Source: a virus
IMG/VR virus record: IMGVR_UViG_3300005529_001093
Location: 1 to 32,533 of that record
Length of the DNA stretch: 32,533 nt
Direction: 5' to 3' (one strand)
Positions 22,714-29,373 of the stretch are shown one piece after another; position 1 is the stretch's first letter; each line of letters opens with the position of its first letter. The notes under the pieces were generated by a model. That model made no database searches, was not told where the DNA came from, and saw only the letters and a list, made by a program, of their open reading frames with translations. Both the position numbers and the translations under genes were made by a program.

Positions 22714-24713
22714 TTCAACCATCCCTTGCCGCCATTGCGACCACCCAGCCATTCCGAGCGGCGCTTCTCGCCGGACCTGGCCGGCGGGCGGACTTGTCCG
22801 GCGGCGTAATCCGTCGGACGATCTGCCGCGATTTGTTGCTCAAGCATCTGCCATTTGGCGTCGAGCCATCGATCGATGCCGAGGAGCCAGGAAGCAGCCC
22901 GCGCATAGACGCGACAATCGAGCGCCTCATTGCGCTCGCGCATTTGCCGCCACTCCAGTTTCGAGAATCCGCGGCGGTCGCGAACGATGGTGAGTTGCTC
23001 GGCCGTGAGCTGCTTGACCCATTCAGCGGTGATCCCCGCCGGGAGATGGATGAAGCCGTCCGGGAACGTCACGCCTTCAGCGAATTCCTCGTCGGTGGGG
23101 CGCTCAAGCCGAAGGAAGCGATAGGTCTCCGACTTGAAGACTGCGCCAGCGACCCTCCAAAGCTTCACGCCACGGCGAATCTTGCGGCCGTCTTCAGTGG
23201 CATCGACGTAACTCGGGCCATCGACCGGCGCAGAGCGGTCGAAACCGTCAACGCCCTTGATCGCCACCGCCACGCCGCCACCGAAACGACGAACCCAGGA
23301 ATAGACTTGCGAAGTCGTGCGGCCGTCGCCTGAATCGATGGCAAGGCGCGCGATCTGCATCGAGGCGCCGCCCTCGTGCTGCCATGTAGCGCCGAGCAGT
23401 TTCGTCAGCTCATTCCAAACATCCGACCCCGACGTGTTTCCCTCGAGGACCACGTGATCGACGAGCCAGCTTTCGAGGCCCCGACCCCAGGCCCAGACAT
23501 CCACCTCGATGCGGTCAATCTGAACGTCGCCGCCTGCGGTAAGAATGAGCCCGCCAGCCGGCACCGTGCCCAGCGAGTGATCTCTCGGCCGATCATAGAG
23601 CTGCTTCCAATCGGGTGCCTCGCCACGCTCCTGCCAGGTTTCGCCGAGCAGCGTGTTCTTTGCGGCCTTCAGCGCCGCATCGTTTCCTTGCGCCGCTTCC
23701 CATTCGCGCGCGATCTGCGCCCATGAGAGCCATCCGACCGGCGAGTAGAGACCCGAGATGTGGAAACCGACGACGTGCGGATCGGAGCATTCGGCGGTCG
23801 CACGCCACTCGCCGTCAGCGAGCATCGCCGTCTTGTGATGCTCGGCGATGCCGCGCTCGCAGGATTCGCAAGCGTATTCGGCAGTCTCGGGCTTGCCCTT
23901 CTCCCAGCGAAGCCGCTCGAACCGAAGCCATTGCATCGCCCCGCAATGCGGGCACGGCACGAAGTACCGGCGCCGGTCGCTTGCTTCGTATTCGCGCTCG
24001 ATGCGCGAAAGGCCGCGGATGGTCGGCGTCGAAACCATGAATACCTTCCGGCGGTGGCCGAACGTCCTTGTCCGAGCCTCGGCTAGCGCGATCGGATCGC
24101 CTTCGCCGTCAACGTCGCCGTCGTAGGCATCGATCTCGTCGAGGAAGAGCCAGCGGGCGGGCATCGATCGGAGGCCGACTGCGCTGTTGGCGCCGGTCAG
24201 GACGAGCTGCCCGCCGGCGAAGCGCTTCGCGAGGACCGTGTTGCCGCTGTCGCGCGAGCGCGACGGCATGATCAGGAGACGCAGTTCCGGGCACTCCTCG
24301 ATCAGCGGCTCGATCCGCTGCTGGGAAAGCCGCTTTGCGAGATCCGTCGTCGGCTGGACCGCGAGGAACGGTCCCGGTGCCTGATGAATGCAATAGCCGA
24401 TCCAGTTGTTGCCGGCCTCGGTCGCGCCAACCTGGGCGGCCTTCATGAATACGATCCGTCGCGCCGGATCGGACGGCGACAACGCATCCATGATTGCGCG
24501 CATGTAGGGCGTGCGATCCGTCCGATAGCGCCCGGCTTCAGATGAAGCGCGCGAGGAGAGAATGCGATGGCGATCCGACCATTCAGAGACCGTCAGCGTG
24601 GGATCGGGCGCAAGCCCGCGCTCCCAGGCGCGGATGATGTCGGCCTCGCCGTCATAGGTCTCACCGGAGTTCGACCCGGACGTCCGAGAGCTCGGCGAGA
24701 TGCCGTCGGACAT
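22710..24713 (-). CDS. terL: Terminase large subunit (GpA family)
   Basis: A 667-aa GpA-type terminase. The ATPase has a Walker A-like KAAQVGATE (91-99) and Walker B WLFLDEID (188-195), preceded by LAVQPTTDLAKRLS. A zinc-binding insert typical of this family has CPHC (254-257) and CESC (282-285). The nuclease domain begins near GGDVQIDRIEVDVWAWG, with D397 a likely metal ligand. The enzyme cuts concatemers and pumps DNA into the prohead; GpA-type enzymes usually act at cos ends (family knowledge). It overlaps the small terminase gene by 53 nt. Confidence 0.95.
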   Translation of the reverse strand: MSDGISPSSRTSGSNSGETYDGEADIIRAWERGLAPDPTLTVSEWSDRHRILSSRASSEAGRYRTDRTPYMRAIMDALSPSDPARRIVFMKAAQVGATEAGNNWIGYCIHQAPGPFLAVQPTTDLAKRLSQQRIEPLIEECPELRLLIMPSRSRDSGNTVLAKRFAGGQLVLTGANSAVGLRSMPARWLFLDEIDAYDGDVDGEGDPIALAEARTRTFGHRRKVFMVSTPTIRGLSRIEREYEASDRRRYFVPCPHCGAMQWLRFERLRWEKGKPETAEYACESCERGIAEHHKTAMLADGEWRATAECSDPHVVGFHISGLYSPVGWLSWAQIAREWEAAQGNDAALKAAKNTLLGETWQERGEAPDWKQLYDRPRDHSLGTVPAGGLILTAGGDVQIDRIEVDVWAWGRGLESWLVDHVVLEGNTSGSDVWNELTKLLGATWQHEGGASMQIARLAIDSGDGRTTSQVYSWVRRFGGGVAVAIKGVDGFDRSAPVDGPSYVDATEDGRKIRRGVKLWRVAGAVFKSETYRFLRLERPTDEEFAEGVTFPDGFIHLPAGITAEWVKQLTAEQLTIVRDRRGFSKLEWRQMRERNEALDCRVYARAASWLLGIDRWLDAKWQMLEQQIAADRPTDYAAGQVRPPARSGEKRRSEWLGGRNGGKGWLK

Positions 24714-25230
24714 ACTGTTCCAGAACCGTTTCCATTGCGTGGGGATCGACGCGAAGTTCGGCGGCCATCAGCGCTGCGACGCGTGCGGGCCACTGCACCC
24801 AGGCATCTCGCTCGCGGCGGGCCAGGGAGAACACGTTCGAAATGGCTCGATTGCGATCGACGAGATCGCCCTTGAGCTTGCCGAGGCGGATACGCCGCTC
24901 CTGCGCCTTGATCACCTCATTGGCCGTGCGCGCCTGAACGAAGGTCATGTTTCCGGCGGCGGGCGTGGGCTCGCCGCTTTCGCGCAAGGTTTCGCGGACG
25001 GCTTCGACCGCCGCTATCGGCACCGGGCGCGGTGCACTGCGCGGCGGCGTTGCTTTGGGCGCGGCGCGCACCTGTGCCGGATCGGAGGCCGCCGCCCAGG
25101 CCCGATCGGCCTTAACGGGATCGATCGTGCCATCCTCTTCAACGGCAATGCGGCCCGAGGCGATGGCCTTTCGAACCGCCATGTCGGAGATGCCGCGATG
25201 GCGCGCATAGGCCCTTCGCGACAGACCCAT
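24661..25230 (-). CDS. Putative terminase small subunit (Nu1-like)
   Basis: A 189-aa protein with an N-terminal helix-turn-helix (SRRAYARHRGISDMAVRKAIASGRI), a linker rich in Ala and Pro, and a C-terminal helical part (ANEVIKAQERRIRLGKLKGDLVDRNRAI... LARRERDAWVQWPARVAALMAAEL) typical of Nu1-type small terminases, which bind DNA near cos and recruit the large subunit. ATG 25230 has GGGAG 8 nt upstream, so it is preferred to an in-frame TTG at 25245. It overlaps the large subunit start by 53 nt, and its promoter must lie in the 108-bp gap before it. Confidence 0.85.
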   Translation of the reverse strand: MGLSRRAYARHRGISDMAVRKAIASGRIAVEEDGTIDPVKADRAWAAASDPAQVRAAPKATPPRSAPRPVPIAAVEAVRETLRESGEPTPAAGNMTFVQARTANEVIKAQERRIRLGKLKGDLVDRNRAISNVFSLARRERDAWVQWPARVAALMAAELRVDPHAMETVLEQYVRRHLAELSDVRVELR

Positions 25231-25338
25231 CGGGTGGGCTCCCAATCAAAAATAACGAGCGATTAGAGCGACTTAGGAGTTGCTCCGTTTCGATAGTCGA
25301 GGCTGTCTGCGACCCGTCCTAACGCACGGAGATCGCTC
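25231..25338. promoter_or_regulatory. Divergent intergenic region between small terminase and plus-strand gene pair
   Basis: This 108-bp gap separates genes read outward on both strands, so it should hold a leftward packaging/late promoter and a rightward promoter. It carries GGGAG for the small terminase (25239-25243) and GGAG (25328-25331) 7 nt before the plus-strand ATG. It also has an A/T-rich patch at 25247-25256. I see no convincing -35/-10 pair. A cos site could lie here by analogy with lambda, but none is identified. Confidence 0.4.
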
Positions 25339-25590
25339 ATGAAAAAGCCTCGCAAAGTTCATCCCGCCGACGCCGCCAACGCCGAGACTTTGGCTCGCGC
25401 CGTTCGCTTCGACGTTGCCCTTTTTCTCGGAACGGGCCGCTACGCCCGGGCGAGCGCGCCGACCCTTGAAGGCGCGCGCATCGAGGCCCAGCGCCTCGTC
25501 GCCGAAAACCCAAGCCCCTTCGGACGTCGCATGCCGCTGATTTACGGCGTCACCACCGAAGGCCGCGCCGCACTGATCACCTCGAACTAA
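25339..25590 (+). CDS. Small conserved-looking hypothetical protein, moron-like
   Basis: An 83-aa protein on the strand opposite to its phage neighbours, with GGAG 7 nt before ATG. It has a basic start (MKKPRKVHP), a helix-strand region (AETLARAVRFDVALFLGTGRYARA) and a second helix (ARIEAQRLVAENP), ending in a strand-like IYGVTTEGRAALI. Codon use looks like its GC-rich neighbours. No family function is known to me. It pairs with the next plus-strand gene, 23 nt away, as a probable two-gene cargo unit. Confidence 0.65.
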   Translation: MKKPRKVHPADAANAETLARAVRFDVALFLGTGRYARASAPTLEGARIEAQRLVAENPSPFGRRMPLIYGVTTEGRAALITSN

Positions 25591-25613
25591 CCCCCAACCC
25601 AAGGTGCAATGCC

Positions 25614-26102
25614 ATGACCATTGAAGCCACGACCTACGACAAGAAGTTTAACGCCCAACGCGGCGCGCAGCGTGCCGGGTTGAAGCCCGGCGAGTTCGAA
25701 GTGTTCAAAACGGCGGACGGCCGCTTCGGCTGGCGCGCGCTCGGCGCGGCCACGACGGAGGTTGCAGAACCATCGATCCAGATCTCGGACCCGGCGCTTG
25801 CGGAACGCCCCGTCGCGCGGGCGAATGCAGCATCGTCGGCCTCCGGCCCGAAAACCGGCAAGCGCAAGGCAATCATCGAGCAGGCGCAAGCCGGCACGCT
25901 TCCCGTTGCGCCGGATTTCTCGAAGCCGACGCACGCGCGGTTTCGGGCGAAGCTCGCCAAGCTGGTGGCGCTCGCCGAGGCGGGGGATGTCGACGGCCTC
26001 AAGGCCATCGAGATCAATCCGGTTTCAACAAGCCCGAAGGCGATGGCGCGCTATCGCGATCTCGCAATCGTCGCCATCGAGGCGCGGCGATCCGCCGCTT
26101 GA
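25614..26102 (+). CDS. Hypothetical protein with conserved C-terminal RYRDLAIVAIEAR segment
   Basis: A 162-aa plus-strand protein, with AAGGTG upstream of ATG 25614. The N-terminus (FNAQRGAQRAGLKPGEFEVF, then GRFGWRALG) looks like a small beta domain; a polar linker follows; the C-terminal half (ARFRAKLAKLVALAEAGDVDGLKAIEINPVSTSPKAMARYRDLA) resembles a segment seen in many small alphaproteobacterial accessory proteins of unknown function. Its stop abuts the stop of the convergent PLP-fold gene with no base between. Function is unknown; cargo status is inferred from strand and position. Confidence 0.72.
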   Translation: MTIEATTYDKKFNAQRGAQRAGLKPGEFEVFKTADGRFGWRALGAATTEVAEPSIQISDPALAERPVARANAASSASGPKTGKRKAIIEQAQAGTLPVAPDFSKPTHARFRAKLAKLVALAEAGDVDGLKAIEINPVSTSPKAMARYRDLAIVAIEARRSAA

Positions 26103-26807
26103 TCAGGGCCGGGCAGGCCCGGCCACATTCCAGAATACGATGCGGCCCGGACCCTTCCGGGCCGTCATCGTCTCCCACGCTTTCGCGTCGTAATGCGGAT
26201 CGGACGGAAAAGGCGGCATCGTCTTGGCCACATCCGAAAATGGGCGCGGATGAATATGGATCGCGGCGCCCGCCACGTCATGAGCATCAAGTTCCCGCCC
26301 GACCTGAACCACATGGCGGCGGGCTCGCGGCCACGCCTTCGCCAGCGCACGGGCGAGCACGCCAGAACCAGCGGCGCACCAGACTTCATCGGGATCAAGC
26401 CCGGTTGCGAGAGCGGCCTCGGCGAGGCGGGTAATCGCTTCGGGCAGATCGACGCCGAACGGCACGAGCCGTGCGCCGCTAGCCTTCGCATACTCCTTCG
26501 CCCGGGCCTGCACGACCGAGAGATATCCAGGCCGAACCGGCACGACCTTCGCGCCGAGCCTTGCGGCTTCGAGCGTTCGCGGATGAAGTTTCGCTCGCGC
26601 CGCGACAAAAACGGTAGCCCGCTTGCCGAGATCGCGCGCGACCGTGGCGAGCGCCGTCTGCGCGCCGCCTTCGGCCGGACTCGCGTAAATCGCCTCGTCT
26701 GTCCCCTCGAACAGCACTGACATGAACCGCGCCTTGGTGCCGCCGGGAAAAAGATCGTCCCGGATCACCAACACGCCGCTATGCTCGCGAACGACCGGCG
26801 GCGTCAC
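26103..26807 (-). CDS. PLP-dependent enzyme-like phage protein
   Basis: A 234-aa protein starting with GTG at 26807, overlapping the methyltransferase stop as GTGA. It looks like a reduced fold-type II PLP enzyme (ACC deaminase/D-cysteine desulfhydrase-like): RDDLFPGGTKARF places a candidate PLP lysine at K25, YASPAEGGAQTALA (41-54) is a substrate/cofactor loop, and CAAGSGVLARAL (144-155) is a glycine-rich phosphate-binding loop. Similar proteins occur in phages beside ParB and DNA methyltransferase genes; their reaction is unknown to me. At 234 aa it is shorter than the roughly 330 aa usual for cellular enzymes. A role in phage DNA modification is speculation from context. Confidence 0.75.
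   Translation of the reverse strand: MTPPVVREHSGVLVIRDDLFPGGTKARFMSVLFEGTDEAIYASPAEGGAQTALATVARDLGKRATVFVAARAKLHPRTLEAARLGAKVVPVRPGYLSVVQARAKEYAKASGARLVPFGVDLPEAITRLAEAALATGLDPDEVWCAAGSGVLARALAKAWPRARRHVVQVGRELDAHDVAGAAIHIHPRPFSDVAKTMPPFPSDPHYDAKAWETMTARKGPGRIVFWNVAGPARP
26107..26124. terminator. GC-rich inverted repeat at the convergent gene junction
   Basis: GGCCGGGC (26107-26114) and GCCCGGCC (26117-26124) are a perfect inverted repeat with 2 nt between them, so about six base pairs could form around a 6-nt loop. It lies just after the abutting stop codons of two converging genes, inside the end of the PLP-fold gene. It may serve as a terminator for plus-strand transcripts; there is no T run. 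Confidence 0.4.
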
Positions 26808-27754
26808 GGAAGGGCCTCTGCGCCATCAGCAGCGAGCTGGGTTTCGATCTCGCCGAACTCGACTTCGCCGCAAGCTTCCGTTGCGCGCCGGGGATCGCCC
26901 TTAACGAAGACAAGCACGCTTTGGTGCGTGCGACCGAGCTTGCGGGCGGCAGTGAATTGTCGGCCGGTGCGGATCGGCAGCGAGCCAACCGCGGTGACGA
27001 GAATTGCATCGTTGTAGAGATGGGCGCCCGCCGCCTCGAAGGCCTCAATCGTTTGGCCCGGCAGGTTCACATAACAGCCGCGAGCATCACGCACGTCGCC
27101 GACGACCCAGACCGCAAAGCGATCGTTCTTCAGCTTCGCGATGGCGTCGCCGATAATCGCGGCCAGTGCTTCGAAGAAGGCGGCCTCGTCCATAGTCGAG
27201 AGATCGGCCGGATCGTCAGAATAGCGTTCCAGATTCCAATAGGGCGGGCAGGAGAAGACCAGGTCCGCCTCGACAGTGGCGGCAAGTGCACCAAGATCGC
27301 GCGCATCGCCGGTGAGCCACTCCGGGAACGGTTCGGCGGCGAGGGCCAGCTGCGCGCGGTTTGCGGCGACCTGTTCGGGCCGCAATTCGATTCCGACATA
27401 TCGGCGACCAAGCCGGGAGGCGACAATGCCGCGAACTGAACCGCCCGCGAAGGGATCAAGGACGATGCCGCCCGGCGGGCAGAACCAGCGATAGGCGATC
27501 TCGCACAAGACCGGATCGAAGATCGATGTGCCCGAAGCGGTCGGTGCGTCCGAGGCTTCGTAGTGCTCGGCGAGAAACTCCTCGGTCGTCAATTCACGGC
27601 CGAGCTCGGCTTCGCGGGCGCGCTTCTTCGAGTAGAAGCCAGGGTCGCCCGAGGTGTGCGAGGGCATCAACACGCCGCCATTCGAGGGCGCGCCGACCTC
27701 ATGCTCGCCGCGCATCAGATCCTGGCCGAAGGTGCGGGCGAGACCCTTAGCCAT
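26804..27754 (-). CDS. DNA methyltransferase (N4-cytosine/N6-adenine type)
   Basis: A 316-aa protein with methyltransferase motif I DPFAGGSVRG (100-109), RRYVGIELRPEQVAANR after it, and the catalytic motif IV CPPY (169-172). The order (motif I before motif IV) and CPPY fit amino-methyltransferases acting on adenine N6 or cytosine N4. The segments ARTFGQDLMRGEHEVG and EELTTEEF-type (LGRELTTEEFLAEHYEA) are typical of phage copies that stand next to a ParB-domain gene. ATG 27754 overlaps the ParB-domain gene by 8 nt. No restriction enzyme gene is nearby, so it is likely an orphan that protects phage DNA or marks it for regulation. Confidence 0.9.
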   Translation of the reverse strand: MAKGLARTFGQDLMRGEHEVGAPSNGGVLMPSHTSGDPGFYSKKRAREAELGRELTTEEFLAEHYEASDAPTASGTSIFDPVLCEIAYRWFCPPGGIVLDPFAGGSVRGIVASRLGRRYVGIELRPEQVAANRAQLALAAEPFPEWLTGDARDLGALAATVEADLVFSCPPYWNLERYSDDPADLSTMDEAAFFEALAAIIGDAIAKLKNDRFAVWVVGDVRDARGCYVNLPGQTIEAFEAAGAHLYNDAILVTAVGSLPIRTGRQFTAARKLGRTHQSVLVFVKGDPRRATEACGEVEFGEIETQLAADGAEALP

Positions 27755-28490
27755 GGGCGGTCTTGTCCTTCTTTCCGGTCCAGCCACGATCCAGCGGGCG
27801 GGGCGAGCCACCCGGCGCTGCGTTGTTCCGGTTGCGATAGTGATTGAGGCCGGGCTCGGTCACGCCATCGGCGACGCCATAGGTCGCACCTTCGCCGCGG
27901 CCGAGTTCGGAGCGGATACCGAGATCGATCCAGGCGCGCTTGCGATCCTGCCACCAGCCCTTGCGGGCATCGAGTACCGAGAACGGCGGAATGCCGAAGC
28001 GTTCGGCAAGTGTCGCGCGTTGCGTTTCGTTCGAAGGATCGGGCGAAGTCTCACCGGCCGCCGGGCCATCGCCGCCAGTGTCGGCGACGAGGCCATCGAG
28101 CAGTCGGCCGAGTTCTTCCTCGGCAAAGCCCAGAAGATCGAGATCGAAGGCGTCTTCCCGGAGGGCCGCGATTTCAGCTTTGAGCATCGCGTCGTCCCAG
28201 CCCGCGTTTTCCGCGATCCGGTTGTCGGCGATGACCAGCGCTCGACGCTGGGATTCGGAAAGGTGCGAAAGCACGATCACCGGCACATCGGCGAGCCCGA
28301 GCTTCACGGCCGCGAGAACGCGCCCGTGGCCGGCAATGATCACATCGTCGGCCCCGATCAGCACCGGGTTCACGAAACCGAATTCGGCAATTGAGCCCGC
28401 GATCTGCGCGATCTGATCGCCCGAATGCGTCCGCGCATTGCGGACATAGGGGATCAGCCGCGCAATCGGGCGGGTCTCGATTGTCAGCAT
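27747..28490 (-). CDS. ParB-domain protein linked to DNA methyltransferase
   Basis: A 247-aa protein. Residues about 5-95 are a ParB N-terminal (Srx-like) domain: LIPYVRNARTHSGDQIAQIAGSI, FVNPVLIGADDVIIAGHGRVLAA with the GHxR box, and ALVIADNRIAENAGWD. The C-terminal part has FGIPPFSVLDARKGWWQDRKRAW, a segment I know from phage methyltransferase proteins. In this domain class some members bind CTP or act as nucleases; here a role in guiding the methyltransferase is inferred. Two ATGs lie side by side (28493, 28490); GGAG is 5 nt before the second, which is chosen. The longer open frame to 28733 crosses the repeat cluster and looks non-coding. Confidence 0.85.
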   Translation of the reverse strand: MLTIETRPIARLIPYVRNARTHSGDQIAQIAGSIAEFGFVNPVLIGADDVIIAGHGRVLAAVKLGLADVPVIVLSHLSESQRRALVIADNRIAENAGWDDAMLKAEIAALREDAFDLDLLGFAEEELGRLLDGLVADTGGDGPAAGETSPDPSNETQRATLAERFGIPPFSVLDARKGWWQDRKRAWIDLGIRSELGRGEGATYGVADGVTEPGLNHYRNRNNAAPGGSPRPLDRGWTGKKDKTAHG

Positions 28491-28493
28491 CAT

Positions 28494-28898
28494 GTCTCCG
28501 TTGACTGCGAACCGGGTGCGAACCGCGAACCTGTGGGCGGGTGCGAACCCGGTTCGCGAACCTGTCGCTAGCTCAAGGCCGCGCCTTTGCCGCCCGCATG
28601 CGTTGAGGGCCGGGAAGAACCTAAAGGGGGCGGGGGTCGGTCGCTTCGATGCGTCTTGCGCGTCGAAGGCGCGCGTGGTCGCTGCGTTCGCTGAATGCGA
28701 CGGTGCTAGGAAGCATGTCGACCACGCCTGCACCTCTCGCGATCATGGCAGGAAATATCGCCAAATCGTTTGAAAATGTCTCGCGCGAAGTTCGACGAAC
28801 TGGCGTCACCGTGCGCCTGTTGAGCGCTGGCGCGAGCCGTCCCCACGTCGTCGAACGCGCGTTCAAGTCGCCCCTACGCGCGCGCGAAGACGGGCTCC
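28494..28898. other. Weakly coding 405-bp stretch between ParB-domain and DUF6362 genes
   Basis: The part next to the ParB-domain start holds the GCGAACC repeat cluster (28507-28562). The rest has overlapping open frames on both strands, none recognised. A locally A/T-rich patch at about 28741-28800 contrasts with the GC-rich surroundings, as in an origin unwinding region or promoter. No rRNA, tRNA or clear terminator is seen. Confidence 0.4.
28507..28562. repeat. Cluster of five GCGAACC repeats with a 15-nt palindrome
   Basis: GCGAACC occurs at 28507, 28518, 28525, 28543 and 28556. An inverted copy GGTTCGC (28551-28557) makes the palindrome GCGAACC-C-GGTTCGC at 28543-28557. Spacings between starts are 11, 7, 18 and 13 nt. 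The cluster lies just before the ParB-domain start (28490). It looks like an operator array or iterons for a phage DNA-binding protein, with the HTH protein at 28899-29354, the ParB-domain protein or the primase-helicase as candidate binders (inference). Confidence 0.7.
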
Positions 28899-28902
28899 TC
28901 AT
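28621..28902 (-). CDS. Possible small coupled ORF after DUF6362 gene
   Basis: A 93-aa open frame whose ATG at 28902 overlaps the DUF6362 stop as ATGA, the coupling used by many genes here. The product is Arg-rich with one hydrophobic part (LAIFPAMIARGAGVVDML) and resembles nothing I know. An overlapping plus-strand frame at 28649-28951 is about equally protein-like (AGNIAKSFENVSREVRRTG), so at most one of them is real. The ATGA overlap is the only positive evidence. Confidence 0.3.
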   Translation of the reverse strand: MRSPSSRARRGDLNARSTTWGRLAPALNRRTVTPVRRTSRETFSNDLAIFPAMIARGAGVVDMLPSTVAFSERSDHARLRRARRIEATDPRPL

Positions 28903-29354
28903 GACGCCTGCCTACTTGGTTTTGGGGTGCGAGCCTTCTGCTCCGGCTTGAGGCGATGGCTGATCTTAATCAGCGCTGTTGCCCACCAGCGCCATGCCGT
29001 GGCGCGGCTTACGCCTAGCCTGCGGCAGATCGGCTTCCAGCGCATGCCCTCGGCCCGCATCCAGACGACGCGCGCCTCGTCGGGTTCAAGCCAGAACAGC
29101 CAGGCGAAGCACTCATCCATGCGGTCGATGGATTGCGGCGTTGCCCAGATCTTCATGGGCTGGCGCTCCATTGCCATGATCTCCCACGTCGTTCGCACGA
29201 TCGCCGGCCAGACGTTGAAATAGCCCTGCGGTTTGTCGTCAGGCAGACGGCGCAGGGTGCGCGCCGCCTCCTCGAAGCGGTCCTCGATCTCGTTCGGCGA
29301 AAGCGGTCCAGAGAAGCGCTTGCTCGTCGTGCGCCTCAGGGCGGGTGCAGGCAT
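28899..29354 (-). CDS. DUF6362 helix-turn-helix phage protein
   Basis: A 151-aa protein with the DUF6362 pattern: IEDRFEEAARTLRRLPDDKPQGYF, VWPAIVRTTWEIM, SIDRMDECFAWLFWLEPDEARVVWMRAEG, then a helix-turn-helix RWKPICRRLGVSRATAWRWW (about 105-124). The last part resembles sigma region 4-like or transposase-type DNA recognition. A strong GGAGGAAA precedes ATG 29354. The family is common in early/control regions of alphaproteobacterial phages; a role as regulator of late genes or of the nearby repeat cluster is inferred, not shown. Confidence 0.85.
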   Translation of the reverse strand: MPAPALRRTTSKRFSGPLSPNEIEDRFEEAARTLRRLPDDKPQGYFNVWPAIVRTTWEIMAMERQPMKIWATPQSIDRMDECFAWLFWLEPDEARVVWMRAEGMRWKPICRRLGVSRATAWRWWATALIKISHRLKPEQKARTPKPSRQAS

Positions 29355-29373
29355 GGGATTTCCTCCGGGTTTG

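Noticed and set aside
25231-25338. Lambda-like cos site before the small terminase
   Set aside because: The position is right by analogy, but no symmetric nick-site sequence could be recognised by eye.
28491-28733. Long N-terminal extension of the ParB-domain protein
   Set aside because: It would translate the GCGAACC repeats into low-complexity sequence; the ParB domain begins right after ATG 28490, which has a Shine-Dalgarno.
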